From: Sphingobium bisphenolivorans | GTDB taxonomy: Bacteria > Pseudomonadota > Alphaproteobacteria > Sphingomonadales > Sphingomonadaceae | Assembly (NCBI RefSeq): GCF_000412635.1 | Contig: NZ_ASTG01000005.1 | Coordinates: 210,033 to 274,032, forward strand | Direction of reading: 5' to 3' | DNA length: 64,000 bases | Shown: positions 9,454-19,569 of the stretch, piece after piece | Layout: each line of letters opens with the position of its first letter | Numbering within the stretch: position 1 is the first letter of the stretch | Program-made: the position numbers and the translations under genes | The notes under the pieces: generated by a model | The model's input: the letters and a program-made list of their open reading frames with translations, nothing else | Database searches by the model: none | Told to the model about the DNA's origin: nothing

Positions 9454-9975
9454 ATGATGACGCTCTACGACGCCTTCGTACCCGGCTGTCTCCAGTTACT
9501 GGGCTCGCTATCGGAACTGATCGACAAGGCAGAGGCTCATTGCAGCGAGCAGTCGCTCCCCGCCGAACGGCTGATCGAGGCCAGGCTCGCTCCGGACATG
9601 TTCGACTTCGCCTATCAGGTCAAAAGCTGCGCGGTTCACTCGATCGGCGCGATCCGTGGCGTGCAGAATGGCAATTTCTCACCCGACACTGCGCCATCTC
9701 CCACTAGCTTCGACGGGCTTAAAGCGCGGGTAGCTGAAGCCGTCAACGACCTCCGCGGGCTCAGCCGGGACGACGTGGAAAGCCTCAGCGACAAGCCGCT
9801 GACATTCACCATCGGCGACAAATTGCGCTTGGATTTCATAGGGCAGGATTTCCTGATGAGCTTTTCCCAGCCCAACTTCTATTTCCACGCGACCACCGCA
9901 TATGACATCCTGCGCGCCAACGGTGTCTCCATCGGCAAGCGGCACTATCTCGGGGCAGTTCGAAAGCTGGCATAA
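9454..9975 (+). CDS. DUF1993 family protein
   Basis: A 173-residue soluble helical protein. The DUF1993 hallmarks are all present: an N-terminal TLYDAFVPGCLQLLGSLSEL, the central APDMFDFAYQVKSCA, and a C-terminal PNFYFHATTAYDILRANGV. The family has a DinB-like four-helix bundle appearance, and no function has been shown. Two adjacent ATGs exist; AAGGA at 9440-9444 favours the first (9454). It has no close partner gene. Confidence 0.85.
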   Translation: MMTLYDAFVPGCLQLLGSLSELIDKAEAHCSEQSLPAERLIEARLAPDMFDFAYQVKSCAVHSIGAIRGVQNGNFSPDTAPSPTSFDGLKARVAEAVNDLRGLSRDDVESLSDKPLTFTIGDKLRLDFIGQDFLMSFSQPNFYFHATTAYDILRANGVSIGKRHYLGAVRKLA

Positions 9976-10031
9976 CATGGCGCGTGCCGGCCGTGCGACG
10001 ATGAACCGCTGAGAGAATCTTCGCGGGAGCG

Positions 10032-10571
10032 CTACCGCTTGCGACGATTGCCGCCGTCTTCGGCAGCGCGCCTCAGCCCTTGCAGCTGCTCGGCCAGTAC
10101 CTTGTCGACGCCCGGTGCCAGCTTCGCCGCGTCCATGCGCATATAGCCGCCGACGACATAGCTGAGCGCGACCCGGGCGCCGTTGGCGGTGGGTTCGATG
10201 TCGAAGGTCAATATACCCGTTACCGCCTCCGATTGCAGCGGGCCAAGCGCTCCGGAGATGCGCAGCTTCTTCCCGGGCGCGGCGTAGAGGACGCGGCCAT
10301 GCTCTACGCCTCCCCCCGCTGGCAGGCTCTCGCAGAAGCAGCCGCCCGCGACCGGATCAAGCGTCAGCTTCGCCGCGCTTCCACCATAGCTATGTTCCCC
10401 GCTCCACCAGAGCGCTGGCCGCCCGAGCATCTCGTAGACCGCGCCGGGCGCCGCCGCGATCTCGACGCTATTCTCGACTACGAAACCCTTCTCTCCGCTG
10501 CTCGTGACAGCAGAATGGGCCGGCGCGGCCATCACCGCACCGGCCCACGCCAAAGCCTTGATCATCCGCAT
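10032..10571 (-). CDS. SRPBCC (START/Bet v1-like) family protein with signal peptide
   Basis: About 179 residues. The N-terminal hydrophobic stretch MRMIKALAWAGAVMAAPAHS looks like a Sec signal peptide. The rest is an SRPBCC fold with a ligand cavity: VENSVEIAAAPGAVYEMLGRPALWW, GGCFCESLPAGGG and LTFDIEPTANGARVALSYVV. The ligand is unknown. Starts are possible at ATG 10571 or ATG 10565. It follows adk by 35 bases on the same strand, so it may be read through from the ribosomal cluster, at the position where rpsM stands in many bacteria. Confidence 0.78.
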   Translation of the reverse strand: MRMIKALAWAGAVMAAPAHSAVTSSGEKGFVVENSVEIAAAPGAVYEMLGRPALWWSGEHSYGGSAAKLTLDPVAGGCFCESLPAGGGVEHGRVLYAAPGKKLRISGALGPLQSEAVTGILTFDIEPTANGARVALSYVVGGYMRMDAAKLAPGVDKVLAEQLQGLRRAAEDGGNRRKR

Positions 10572-10606
10572 GTGCACCTCCCTCCTGAAGCGGAGGGAAG
10601 GATAGC

Positions 10607-11263
10607 TCAGCCCTTCTTGCCGTCCAATATGGCGGCGATCGCGATCGTCACGTCGTCCATCTCCGCCATGCCGTCGACCCGCGACACGATAGCGCGCGCT
10701 TCGTAGATCGGCAGGATCGGCGCGGTCTTGGCACGATATTCGGCCATGCGGGTGCGCACGGTATCCTCATTGTCGTCGGGCCGGCGCTTGAACTCATGCG
10801 CATGGCACTTGTCGCACTCGCCCTCGACCTTGGGCTGCTTGAAGCTGTCGTGATAGCCTTCGCCGCAATTCGCGCAGGTGAAGCGGCCGGTGATGCGCTC
10901 GACCAGCGCATCCTCGTTCACGTCCAGTTCGATGACATGATCGAGCGTGCGGCCGCGATCCGACAGGATGCTGTCGAGCGAATGGGCCTGCGCCTCCGTC
11001 CGCGGATAGCCGTCGAAAATGACGCCCGTCTCGGCAGGCAGCGCGTCCAGCGCTTCGCCGATGATGCCCGACACGATCTCGTCCGACACCAGTTCACCGG
11101 CTTCCATCACCGCCTTCGCCTTCAGGCCGATCGGCGTACCGGCCTTCACCGCCGCGCGCAGCATGTCGCCCGTCGAAAGCTGAACCATGCCCCGGCTGTC
11201 GACCAGACGGGTCGCCTGCGTTCCCTTGCCGGCGCCCGGAGGCCCAAGCAGAATGATATTCAT
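10607..11263 (-). CDS. adk: Adenylate kinase
   Basis: Interconverts ATP + AMP and 2 ADP. The 218-residue long-form enzyme has P-loop GPPGAGKGTQAT (residues 7-18), the AMP-site DGYPRTEAQA and the RRPDDN segment. The LID domain (about 123-160) carries CANC and CDKC, so this is the zinc-binding type. It is the last gene of the spc part of the cluster, 44 bases after secY, as in many proteobacteria. Confidence 0.97.
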   Translation of the reverse strand: MNIILLGPPGAGKGTQATRLVDSRGMVQLSTGDMLRAAVKAGTPIGLKAKAVMEAGELVSDEIVSGIIGEALDALPAETGVIFDGYPRTEAQAHSLDSILSDRGRTLDHVIELDVNEDALVERITGRFTCANCGEGYHDSFKQPKVEGECDKCHAHEFKRRPDDNEDTVRTRMAEYRAKTAPILPIYEARAIVSRVDGMAEMDDVTIAIAAILDGKKG

Positions 11264-11307
11264 TGGGCGAACACTCCCCTATTTTGTGCCCGAGGCCCTG
11301 CGCCCTT

Positions 11308-12672
11308 TTAGCGCAGACGCCCCTTCAGCTTCGCCTTCTTGATCAGATCGCCATATTGATGCGCAAGCAAATGGCTCTGGATCTGCGTGACGGTATCGAC
11401 CGTAACATTGACCACGATGAGCAGGCTAGTCCCGCCGAGATAGAAGGGAATGCCCGCCCGCGCGATCACGAATTCCGGCACCAGGCAGATGAAGGCCAGA
11501 TAGGCCGCGCCGATGACGGTGATGCGCGTCAGCACATAGTCCAGATAATTCTCGGTATTCTTGCCCGGACGGATGCCCGGGATGAAGCCGCCGTTGCGCT
11601 TCAGGTTGTCGGCCGTCTCTTCCGGATTGAACACCACAGCGGTGTAGAAGAAGCAGAAGAAGACGATGCCAAGTCCGTAGAGCGCCATGTAGACGGGGCT
11701 GCCGTGCGACAGATACTGGTTCAGCGTCAGCACGAAATCGCCGAGCTTGCTCTCGCCCGCGACGGTCTGCCCCGCGAACTGCGAGATGGTGAGCGGCATC
11801 AGCAGCAGCGAGCTGGCGAAGATCGGCGGAATGACGCCCGCCGTGTTGACCTTGAGCGGCAGATGGCTGCGGTCGGCCTGCATCAGCCCCTGGCGCGTCT
11901 GGCGCTTGGGATATTGGATCAGCACGCGTCGCTGCGCCCGCTCCATGAAGCAGATGAAAGCGATGAGGCCGAAGCCCAGCACAATTACGAGGACAATCAC
12001 GAGGCCCGAGATCGCGCCGGTGCTGCTCGACTTGAACAGATTGCTCAGCGTCACCGGCAGCTGCGCGACGATGCCGGCCATGATGATCAGCGACACCCCG
12101 TTACCGATCCCGCGCGAGGTGATCTGCTCACCCAGCCACATCAGGAACATGGTGCCGCCAATCAGGGACACCACCGCCGCGATCCGGAACAGGAAGCCTG
12201 GATCGACCACCGCCTGCACGCCCGACTGAGCGCCGAAGCTTTCAAGGCCAACCGCAATGAAATAGCCCTGCACCGCGGTCAGGCCGACCGTGCCATAGCG
12301 CGTATATTGGTTGAGCTTCTTGCGCCCGCTCTCGCCTTCCTTCTTGATCGCCGCGAGTTGCGGCGAGAGGCTGGCGGCGAGCTGCACCACGATCGATGCG
12401 GTGATATACGGCATCACGCCGAGCGCGATGAGGCTCATGCGCGAGAGCGAACCGCCGGAAAAAGTGTTGAAGATGTCCAGCACGCCGCCGTTGGTCTGCT
12501 TGTACAGCTGCGACAGCGCGGTCGGATCGACGCCCGGCAGCGGCACGAAGCTCAGGAAGCGGAAGACGATCAGCGCGCCCAGCGTGAACCACAGGCGCTT
12601 CTTGAGGTCGGTCGCCTGGCTGAACTTCGCCAGGCTGAGATTGGATGCGAGCTGGTCGGCTCTCGATGCCAT
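11308..12672 (-). CDS. secY: Preprotein translocase channel subunit SecY
   Basis: Central pore of the Sec translocon in the inner membrane. The 454-residue protein has the ten expected membrane segments. Conserved pieces include GVDPTALSQLYKQ in the first periplasmic loop, VMPYITASIVVQL in TM2, the cytoplasmic-loop block FMERAQRRVLIQYPKRQ and GFIPGIRPGKNTENYLD. It follows rplO after a 176-base spacer that contains a stable hairpin, so its expression may be lowered relative to the ribosomal genes. Confidence 0.97.
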   Translation of the reverse strand: MASRADQLASNLSLAKFSQATDLKKRLWFTLGALIVFRFLSFVPLPGVDPTALSQLYKQTNGGVLDIFNTFSGGSLSRMSLIALGVMPYITASIVVQLAASLSPQLAAIKKEGESGRKKLNQYTRYGTVGLTAVQGYFIAVGLESFGAQSGVQAVVDPGFLFRIAAVVSLIGGTMFLMWLGEQITSRGIGNGVSLIIMAGIVAQLPVTLSNLFKSSSTGAISGLVIVLVIVLGFGLIAFICFMERAQRRVLIQYPKRQTRQGLMQADRSHLPLKVNTAGVIPPIFASSLLLMPLTISQFAGQTVAGESKLGDFVLTLNQYLSHGSPVYMALYGLGIVFFCFFYTAVVFNPEETADNLKRNGGFIPGIRPGKNTENYLDYVLTRITVIGAAYLAFICLVPEFVIARAGIPFYLGGTSLLIVVNVTVDTVTQIQSHLLAHQYGDLIKKAKLKGRLR

Positions 12673-12791
12673 CTTGGCTGCCCTTCAAAACATCTTGCCG
12701 GAGTCACGCTCCGGCTGGAATCGTCGCCTGCCTTAGAGGCTGTCCCCACCGGATGCAAACACCCGTTGCGGAACAGCAAGCCCCCAAACAG

Positions 12792-12837
12792 ATGACCCCG
12801 CCGGCCCATATCGGGCAGCGGGGTCATGCTTGCAAGA
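12792..12837 (-). terminator. Hairpin (attenuator-like) between rplO and secY
   Basis: ATGACCCCGC at 12792-12801 pairs perfectly with GCGGGGTCAT at 12828-12837, and a second stem (GCCC/GGGC) forms inside. On the transcript it lies between rplO and secY. Only a weak T-run follows (CTGTTTG), so partial termination or an RNA-processing role is more likely than a full stop. Confidence 0.55.
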
Positions 12838-12848
12838 CTTGAGGCAGA

Positions 12849-13385
12849 TCAGGCCTTCGCAGCGGCCTTCTTGGCGGCAAGGGCGGTGCCCTTCTTCGCC
12901 TTCGCCTTTTCAGCTGCGGGGACGACTTCGATCACGTCGACCTTGCCGCCCGCCTTCTCAACCGCCTCAACAGCGCCCTTGGACGCGCCGGCAACGAGCA
13001 GGTTGACCTTGGCGGTCAGTTCACCCTTGCCGAGCAGGCGAACGCCGTCCTTGCCGCCACGGGCCAGGGCAGCGGCCTTCAGCGCGGCATGGTCGATGGT
13101 CGCATTGGCGTCCAGCTTGCCGGCATCGATCGCCTTCTGCACCGCGCCGAGGTTCACGATCGCGTAATCCTTGGCGAAGATGTTGTTGAAGCCGCGCTTC
13201 GGCAAACGCATGTGGAGCGGCATCTGGCCACCCTCGAAGCCGTTGATGCTGACGCCCGAACGCGCCTTCGCACCCTTCTGGCCGCGACCGGCGGTCTTGC
13301 CCTTGCCCGAGCCGATACCACGGCCGACGCGCATCCGGCCCTTCCGGGCACCGGCATTGTCATTGAGTTCGTTAAGCTTGGTCAT
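12849..13385 (-). CDS. rplO: 50S ribosomal protein L15
   Basis: Late-assembling large-subunit protein. 178 residues from ATG 13385 ([16 protein letters not shown]). The L15 signature [22 protein letters not shown] near the N terminus binds 23S rRNA, and [19 protein letters not shown] follows. It has a long Ala/Lys-rich C-terminal tail, making it longer than the E. coli protein (144). It lies 143 bases downstream of rpmD. Confidence 0.96.
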   Translation of the reverse strand: MTKLNELNDNAGARKGRMRVGRGIGSGKGKTAGRGQKGAKARSGVSINGFEGGQMPLHMRLPKRGFNNIFAKDYAIVNLGAVQKAIDAGKLDANATIDHAALKAAALARGGKDGVRLLGKGELTAKVNLLVAGASKGAVEAVEKAGGKVDVIEVVPAAEKAKAKKGTALAAKKAAAKA

Positions 13386-13528
13386 GTCGTGCACTCGCTT
13401 TCGCTATGTTCGCGCAGTCCCGACTATCTGTCCGGGACAACTTAGAGGGCGCGCCAGTAGCGCCCTTTCCCAAAAAACGAAAGAGGGGTTTCCCCCTCTC
13501 CCGCTTCATTCCTGTCAGGTCGAAAGGC

Positions 13529-13708
13529 TTAGCCCTCGACCACCTGCACCATGTGCGGCAGCTTCTTGATCGCACCGCGGACTTCCGCCGTGTCTTCCAG
13601 CTCCACCACGCGGTGCATCTTGCCAAGGCCCAGGCCGATCAGAATCTTCTTCTGGTCGGCGGGGCGGCGGATCGGCGAACCGATCTGCTTGATCTTGATC
13701 TTCGCCAT
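13529..13708 (-). CDS. rpmD: 50S ribosomal protein L30
   Basis: A 59-residue protein, too short for routine ORF listing, reading [20 protein letters not shown] and ending PHMVQVVEG. The GSPIRRP and [14 protein letters not shown] blocks are typical L30. It starts six bases after the rpsE stop, in the usual rpsE-rpmD-rplO order. Confidence 0.95.
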   Translation of the reverse strand: MAKIKIKQIGSPIRRPADQKKILIGLGLGKMHRVVELEDTAEVRGAIKKLPHMVQVVEG

Positions 13709-13714
13709 GTCGTC

Positions 13715-14434
13715 TTACTCCGCAATCGCTTCGGCATCAGCCTGCGCGACTTCGGCCGAGGCGCCGCCGCGACGCAGAAGGTCGGCGACCTTCTTGCCAC
13801 GGCGCTGCGCCACCGACTTGGGGCTGGTCTGCTCGCCCAGCGCCGCGAAGGTCGCACGGATCATGTTATAGGGGTTGGACGTGCCATTCGACTTGGTCAC
13901 CACGTCAGCGACGCCAAGGCTTTCGAACACGGCGCGCATCGGACCACCGGCGATGATGCCCGTACCGGCAGGCGCCGAACGAACCGTCACCTTGCCCGCA
14001 CCGAAATGGCCAAGGCCGTCATGGTGCAGCGTGCGGCCTTCCTTCAGCGGAACGCGAACCATCGCCTTCTTGGCCGAAGCGGTCGCCTTGCTGATGGCTT
14101 CAGGCACTTCGCGCGCCTTGCCATGGCCGAAGCCCGCACGGCCCTTGCCGTCGCCGACAACGACCAGAGCCGCGAAGCCGAAGCGCTTACCGCCCTTGAC
14201 GGTCTTGGAGACGCGGTTGATGTGAACCAGCTTCTCGATCAGCTCTTCGCCCTGTTCCTCGTCGCGGTTGCCGCGACGGTCGTCGCGACGGCCACGGCCG
14301 CCACGCTCGCCACGGTTGCGATCGCCGCCACGGCCACGGCCGCGACCGGGACCACGGCCCTCGGTCTGCTGCTCGCCGCCTTCGACAGCGGCGGGTGCGC
14401 CCGGCTGGGCTTGGATATCGTTTTCGTCAGCCAT
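13715..14434 (-). CDS. rpsE: 30S ribosomal protein S5 with Arg/Gly-rich N-terminal extension
   Basis: Small-subunit protein important for decoding fidelity and the site of spectinomycin-resistance mutations. The core (from about residue 64, [20 protein letters not shown]) is normal, with [20 protein letters not shown] intact. Ahead of it are about 63 extra residues rich in Arg, Gly and Asp ([20 protein letters not shown] and [14 protein letters not shown]). Total length is 239, against about 166 in E. coli. No internal ATG with a good ribosome-binding site was seen at the core start, so the extension is probably translated. Confidence 0.95.
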   Translation of the reverse strand: MADENDIQAQPGAPAAVEGGEQQTEGRGPGRGRGRGGDRNRGERGGRGRRDDRRGNRDEEQGEELIEKLVHINRVSKTVKGGKRFGFAALVVVGDGKGRAGFGHGKAREVPEAISKATASAKKAMVRVPLKEGRTLHHDGLGHFGAGKVTVRSAPAGTGIIAGGPMRAVFESLGVADVVTKSNGTSNPYNMIRATFAALGEQTSPKSVAQRRGKKVADLLRRGGASAEVAQADAEAIAE

Positions 14435-14436
14435 GA

Positions 14437-14790
14437 TCAGAACTCCAGCCCGGCTTCACGGGCCGCATCGGCCAGCGCCTTGACGCGGCCATGGAACAGG
14501 AAACCACCACGGTCGAACACGACCTTGGTGACGCCGGCAGCGGTCGCCGCGGCGGCGACGCGCTTGCCGACTTCAGCGGCGGCCTGCGAGGTGGCACCGG
14601 TCTGGCCACGCACATCCTTGTCCAGGGTCGAGGCCGAAGCCAGGGTCTTGCCCTGCGCATCGTCGATGACCTGGGCGTAGATGTGACGGCCCGAACGGTG
14701 GACGCTGAGGCGGGGCTTGTGGCCCGAAACAGCCTTGAGCGCGGTGCGGACGCGGCGACGACGCCGCGCGAAGAGGGAAAGCTTTGCCAT
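14437..14790 (-). CDS. rplR: 50S ribosomal protein L18
   Basis: 5S rRNA-binding protein of the central protuberance. 117 residues from ATG 14790 ([18 protein letters not shown]). The frame is open upstream, but that part only overlaps rplF. The conserved motifs [18 protein letters not shown] and the C-terminal [20 protein letters not shown] are present. One base separates its start from the rplF stop, indicating translational coupling. Confidence 0.96.
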   Translation of the reverse strand: MAKLSLFARRRRRVRTALKAVSGHKPRLSVHRSGRHIYAQVIDDAQGKTLASASTLDKDVRGQTGATSQAAAEVGKRVAAAATAAGVTKVVFDRGGFLFHGRVKALADAAREAGLEF

Positions 14791-14791
14791 C

Positions 14792-15325
14792 TTACTTCTT
14801 CTTCCCTTCCTTGCGGAAGATGAACTCGCCGGCGTACTTGATACCCTTGCCCTTATAGGGTTCGGGCTTGCGCCAGCGGCGGATCTCGGCGGCAACCTGA
14901 CCCACCTTCTGCTTATCGATGCCGCTGATCTCGACCGTGGTGTTATCCGGGGTCTTGATCTCAATGCCCTCGGGCACCGGGAAATCGACGTCATGCGAAT
15001 AGCCGAGCTTCAGGTTCAGCACCTTGCCCTTGGCATCCGCGCGGTAGCCGACACCGGTGATGAGCAGCTTCTTCGTATAGCCCTCGGTCACGCCGGTGAT
15101 CAGGTTGGCGACCAGGGTGCGCTGCATGCCCCAGAAAGCGCGAGCGCGCTTGCTGTCATTGGCAGGCTTCACCGCGATCACACCGTCTTCGATGCTATAG
15201 GTGACTTCGTCCGCCAGCGGCAGCGACAGGGTGCCCTTGGGGCCCTTCACCGACAGCTGACCGCCTTCGATCGACGCGGTGACGCCCGCAGGGACGGCAA
15301 CCGGCTTCTTACCAGTACGGCTCAT
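14792..15325 (-). CDS. rplF: 50S ribosomal protein L6
   Basis: Binds 23S rRNA near the sarcin-ricin loop. The 177-residue protein begins [15 protein letters not shown] and ends in the L6 signature [20 protein letters not shown]. Its start overlaps the rpsH stop by one base. Confidence 0.97.
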   Translation of the reverse strand: MSRTGKKPVAVPAGVTASIEGGQLSVKGPKGTLSLPLADEVTYSIEDGVIAVKPANDSKRARAFWGMQRTLVANLITGVTEGYTKKLLITGVGYRADAKGKVLNLKLGYSHDVDFPVPEGIEIKTPDNTTVEISGIDKQKVGQVAAEIRRWRKPEPYKGKGIKYAGEFIFRKEGKKK

Positions 15326-15720
15326 CAGAACACCTCCGCCAGCACTTCGCCGCCGACATTCTGCTCGCGCGCTTCGGCGTCGGACAGAACGCCACGGGGC
15401 GTCGAGACAATGGTGATGCCCAGGCCATTGCGGATCACCGGCAGTTCCTTGGAACCCGAGTAAACGCGGCGGCCGGGCTTGGAGACGCGGGCGACATGCT
15501 TGATCGCCGGCTGGCCTTCGAAATATTTGAGCTCAATGCGCAAGCCGGGGTGCTTGCCGAGGGCTTCCTCGGAATAGCCGCGGATGTAGCCTTCGCGCTG
15601 GAGCACGTCGAGCACGCGGGCGCGGAGCTTGGAAGCCGGGGACACAACGCTGTCCTTCTTCGCCTGCTGCCCGTTGCGGATGCGGGTGAGCATATCACCC
15701 AAGGGATCGGTCAATGCCAT
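15325..15720 (-). CDS. rpsH: 30S ribosomal protein S8
   Basis: Binds 16S rRNA helix 21 and, in E. coli, represses the spc operon by binding its mRNA. 131 residues with [18 protein letters not shown] at the start and the C-terminal signature [20 protein letters not shown]. Order rpsN-rpsH-rplF is standard. Confidence 0.97.
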   Translation of the reverse strand: MALTDPLGDMLTRIRNGQQAKKDSVVSPASKLRARVLDVLQREGYIRGYSEEALGKHPGLRIELKYFEGQPAIKHVARVSKPGRRVYSGSKELPVIRNGLGITIVSTPRGVLSDAEAREQNVGGEVLAEVF

Positions 15721-15732
15721 CTCAAATGATCC

Positions 15733-16038
15733 TTACCAGCTCGACTTGGTGACGCCGGGGATCAGGCCCTTGTTGGCCAGATCACGCAGCTGCACGCGGC
15801 AGAGGCGGAATTTGCGGTAATAAGCGCGGGGACGCCCCGTCAGCTCGCAGCGGTTCCGAATGCGGGTCGGATTGCCGTTGCGGGGAATCTCCGCCATCTT
15901 CAGACGCGCGATCAGACGATCGCTGTCATCGGCCGCGGTATCATTCGCGATCGCCTTGAGCTTCGCATAACGGCCGGCATATTTCTTCACCAGCTTCTTG
16001 CGGCGCTCGTTCTTGTTGATCGAACTCAGTTTCGCCAT
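15733..16038 (-). CDS. rpsN: 30S ribosomal protein S14 (long, zinc-free form)
   Basis: 101 residues, the longer type without a zinc ribbon. The C-terminal block [20 protein letters not shown] then [11 protein letters not shown] matches this class. It lies between rplE and rpsH with short gaps. Confidence 0.96.
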   Translation of the reverse strand: MAKLSSINKNERRKKLVKKYAGRYAKLKAIANDTAADDSDRLIARLKMAEIPRNGNPTRIRNRCELTGRPRAYYRKFRLCRVQLRDLANKGLIPGVTKSSW

Positions 16039-16090
16039 GACTTAAGTTCTCTTCCTTAGCTTAGGCTTGTGGGAGAGAAGCGGGGCCTGT

Positions 16091-16662
<572 letters not shown>

Positions 16663-16663
<1 letters not shown>

Positions 16664-16974
16664 TACAGCACCTCACCCGACTTGACGGCGACGCGGACCT
16701 TCTTGCCGTCGCGATCCTCGAAACGGACGCGGGTCGGCTTGCCATCCTTGTCGGCGACAGCGACGTTCGAAATGTGGAGCGGCGCGGGCTTGCGCTCGAT
16801 GCCGCCCTGCGGGTTCGCCTGGTCAGGCTTGCGGTGACGCGCATGCACGTTGATGCCTTCCACCAGGACCTTGTCGTCCTTGGGCAGCACCTGCAGGACG
16901 GCGCCGGTACGACCCTTGTCCTTGCCGGCCAGGACGACGACCTTGTCGCCCTTCTTGATTCTAGCAGCGCTCAT
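16663..16974 (-). CDS. rplX: 50S ribosomal protein L24
   Basis: Assembly initiator of the large subunit. 103 residues with the KOW motif at the N terminus ([20 protein letters not shown]) and [20 protein letters not shown]. It shares one base with both rplN and rplE, so the three are translationally coupled. Confidence 0.96.
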
Positions 16975-17342
16975 TACAGCACCTCGGGGGCAAGCGAGAT
17001 GATCTTCATGTGCTTCTTGGCGCGCAGTTCGCGAACGACCGGGCCGAAGATACGGGTGCCGATCGGCTCCTCGTTCTTGTTGATGAGCACAGCGGCATTG
17101 CCGTCGAAGCGAATCACGCTGCCATCAGCGCGACGCACGTCCTTGGCGGTGCGCACGATGACGGCGCGATGCACGTCACCCTTCTTCACCTTGCCACGAG
17201 GCGCAGCTTCCTTGATCGAGACGACGATGATGTCGCCTACGCTCGCGAAGCGACGCTTCGAGCCGCCCAGCACCTTGATGCACTGGACGCGCTTGGCGCC
17301 GCTGTTGTCAGCGACGTCAAGATTGGATTGCATCTGGATCAT
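16974..17342 (-). CDS. rplN: 50S ribosomal protein L14
   Basis: Forms an intersubunit bridge and the binding site of the silencing factor RsfS. 122 residues, [20 protein letters not shown] at the start and [20 protein letters not shown] in the middle. A 200-base spacer separates it from rpsQ, where most genomes have only a few dozen bases. Confidence 0.97.
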   Translation of the reverse strand: MIQMQSNLDVADNSGAKRVQCIKVLGGSKRRFASVGDIIVVSIKEAAPRGKVKKGDVHRAVIVRTAKDVRRADGSVIRFDGNAAVLINKNEEPIGTRIFGPVVRELRAKKHMKIISLAPEVL

Positions 17343-17542
17343 GGATCCGGTTCCTTCTTATTTGGCCTACCGGGACAATTCCCGGCGGTTCCGAATTCTT
17401 GTGCCTAGAGCCTTTGGCGAACGTCTGACTCGTCCGAAGACGAGCCATCTGACTCTACGCGAAGCGCGGGCCTGTAACCCTTTCCCGTGGAAAAGGCCAG
17501 CCCCGCGCCGCACTTTTTACCTAAAGGCTCAGCGAGCCTCCC
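17343..17542 (-). other. Structured 200-base spacer between rpsQ and rplN
   Basis: No gene seen. On the transcript it holds a perfect six-pair hairpin (CTCGTC-TTCG-GACGAG, from 17429-17444) and a larger stem where GCGCGGG pairs with CCCGCGC further along. It may be a processing site, an internal promoter region or a ribosomal-protein binding leader; the sequence alone does not decide. Confidence 0.4.
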
Positions 17543-17806
17543 TTAAGCCGCCGTTTCCGGGGACTTGTGGGTGTCCACGCGCTCGATGACCTTCCAGGTC
17601 TTGAGCTTGGAAATCGGGGCGGTTTCCTCGATGCGGACCGTCTCGCCTTCCTTGTAGACATTGCCCTCGTCATGGGCGTGGTATTTCTTCGACCGGCGGA
17701 TGATCTTGCCGTAGAGCGCATGCTTAACCTTGCGCTCTACGCGAACCACCACCGTCTTGTCGGTCTTGTCGGAAACCACCGTTCCCGTCAGCACGCGCTT
17801 GGGCAT
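17543..17806 (-). CDS. rpsQ: 30S ribosomal protein S17
   Basis: Primary 16S rRNA-binding protein. 87 residues with [20 protein letters not shown] and the middle block [16 protein letters not shown]. It follows rpmC by 15 bases. Confidence 0.96.
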   Translation of the reverse strand: MPKRVLTGTVVSDKTDKTVVVRVERKVKHALYGKIIRRSKKYHAHDEGNVYKEGETVRIEETAPISKLKTWKVIERVDTHKSPETAA

Positions 17807-17821
17807 CGTGTGATTTCCTTC

Positions 17822-18025
17822 TTACTTCGCAGCCGAGCGCGAACGCTCGGACTGAAGGGTCTTGATCTGCGCGATCGACCGGCGGACTTCACGCACCCGG
17901 CTGGGCTTTTCCAGCTGGTTGGTGGCCGCCTGGAAGCGCAGGTTGAACTGCTCGCGCTTCAGGTTGTTCAGTTCGATCGACAGTTCGTCGTCCGACTTGG
18001 TCTTGAGGTCAGCTACATTCGCCAC
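17822..18025 (-). CDS. rpmC: 50S ribosomal protein L29
   Basis: Sits at the polypeptide exit tunnel, near the docking site for trigger factor and SRP. 67 residues; [20 protein letters not shown] and [18 protein letters not shown] match the two-helix L29 fold. Three bases downstream of rplP. Confidence 0.95.
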   Translation of the reverse strand: MANVADLKTKSDDELSIELNNLKREQFNLRFQAATNQLEKPSRVREVRRSIAQIKTLQSERSRSAAK

Positions 18026-18028
18026 GGA

Positions 18029-18460
18029 TTAACCCTCCAGGTGGGAGGTGTCGCCGAGGCGAGCGACAACCTTCGTCTTGATCGGCAGCTTCATCGCGGC
18101 GCGCGAGAAAGCCTCTGCTGCGAGCGGACCGGGCACGCCGTCCAGTTCGAACAGGATGCGGCCCGGCTTGACGCGAGCTGCCCAATATTCGACCGAACCC
18201 TTACCCTTACCCTGACGGACTTCGGCGGGCTTCTTCGACACCGGCACGTCAGGGAACACGCGGATCCACAGACGGCCCTGACGACGAAGGTGACGCTGGA
18301 TCGCGCGGCGAGCCGCCTCGATCTGGCGGGCGGTGACGCGCTCGGGTTCCAGAGCCTTCAGACCATAGGCGCCGAAGTTCAGAGCCGAACCGCCCTTGGC
18401 GTCGCCCTTGATCCGGCCCTTGAAGGTCTTGCGGAACTTCATTTTTTTCGGTTGCAGCAT
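18029..18460 (-). CDS. rplP: 50S ribosomal protein L16
   Basis: Organises the A site and peptidyl-transferase region. 143 residues beginning [20 protein letters not shown]. The universally conserved [17 protein letters not shown] segment is present. Confidence 0.97.
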   Translation of the reverse strand: MLQPKKMKFRKTFKGRIKGDAKGGSALNFGAYGLKALEPERVTARQIEAARRAIQRHLRRQGRLWIRVFPDVPVSKKPAEVRQGKGKGSVEYWAARVKPGRILFELDGVPGPLAAEAFSRAAMKLPIKTKVVARLGDTSHLEG

Positions 18461-18481
18461 GACGCTATACCTACCTTATTC

Positions 18482-19177
18482 TCAGCGCGCCGGGCGCACG
18501 CCGGAGGTCTGAGCCTCCAGCATCAGCCGGTCGGTCGCGAACGGATCATGGCCGAGAATCTCGCCCTTGAAGATCCACACCTTGATGCCGCAGACGCCAT
18601 AGGCGGTGTGCGCGGTAGCTTCGGCATAATCGACGTTCGCACGCAGCGTGTGCAGCGGAACGCGGCCTTCGCGATACCATTCGACACGCGCGATCTCCGC
18701 GCCGCCCAGACGGCCGCCGCAGGTGATCTTGATGCCCTCGGCGCCCAAACGCAGGGCCGACTGCACCGCGCGCTTCATCGCACGGCGGAACGCCACGCGG
18801 CGCTCCAGCTGATCGGCAATGCCCTGCGCAACGAGCTTGGAATCGATTTCCGGCTTGCGGATTTCGACGATGTTCAGGCTGACGTCCGACGAGGTCAGGC
18901 TGCCCAGCTTCTTGCGCAGCTTCTCGATGTCCGCGCCCTTCTTGCCGATGATGACACCGGGACGGGCAGCGTAGATCGACACGCGGCACAGCTTGGCGGG
19001 ACGCTCGATCACGACCTTGGAGATCGCGGCCTGCGGCAGGTTCTTCATGATATACTGGCGGATCTTCAGATCCTCCAGCAGCAGGCGGCCATAGTCGGCG
19101 CCTTCGGCGAACCAGCGGCTGTCCCAGGTACGGTTGATCTGCAGGCGCAGACCGATCGGATTGCTCTTGTGACCCAT
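18482..19177 (-). CDS. rpsC: 30S ribosomal protein S3
   Basis: Part of the mRNA entry tunnel and its helicase activity. 231 residues, [20 protein letters not shown] at the start; the KH domain is marked by [18 protein letters not shown], and the C-terminal domain by GCAGAEIARV-like [20 protein letters not shown]. Confidence 0.97.
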   Translation of the reverse strand: MGHKSNPIGLRLQINRTWDSRWFAEGADYGRLLLEDLKIRQYIMKNLPQAAISKVVIERPAKLCRVSIYAARPGVIIGKKGADIEKLRKKLGSLTSSDVSLNIVEIRKPEIDSKLVAQGIADQLERRVAFRRAMKRAVQSALRLGAEGIKITCGGRLGGAEIARVEWYREGRVPLHTLRANVDYAEATAHTAYGVCGIKVWIFKGEILGHDPFATDRLMLEAQTSGVRPAR

Positions 19178-19182
19178 GTCTC

Positions 19183-19569
19183 TTACGCCTCCGCTTCTTC
19201 AGCTGCTTCGCGGACGACGATGCGCACGCGGCTGAAGGGCTTCAGGATCCGGGTCGACTTGCCGCGGCCGCGAGCGTGGAAGCGCTTCATGGTGAAGCTC
19301 TTGCCCACCGATGCTTCCGCGACGACCAGCGCATCGACGTCCAGATTGTGGTTGTTTTCCGCATTGGCGATGGCCGAAGCCAGCACCTTGCGCACGTCGA
19401 CCGCCATCGCCTTCTTGGAGAAGGCGAGGATGTTCAGCGCGTCCTCGACCTTGCGGCCGCGGATGAGCGTGGCGACCAGGTTCAGCTTCTGGGCCGAACC
19501 ACGGATCTGCGTGCCAACGGCCAGCGCCTCATTGTCGGCGACGCGACGGGGAGCCTTTTCCTTGCTCAT
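19183..19569 (-). CDS. rplV: 50S ribosomal protein L22
   Basis: Its extended hairpin lines the exit tunnel and is a macrolide-resistance site. 128 residues with the conserved [20 protein letters not shown] and the tip region [20 protein letters not shown]. Overlaps the rpsS stop by one base. Confidence 0.97.
   Translation of the reverse strand: MSKEKAPRRVADNEALAVGTQIRGSAQKLNLVATLIRGRKVEDALNILAFSKKAMAVDVRKVLASAIANAENNHNLDVDALVVAEASVGKSFTMKRFHARGRGKSTRILKPFSRVRIVVREAAEEAEA

Noticed and set aside
11263..12795. 510-codon open frame on the plus strand
   Set aside because: Antisense to secY; translation is His/Arg/Asp-rich and arbitrary.
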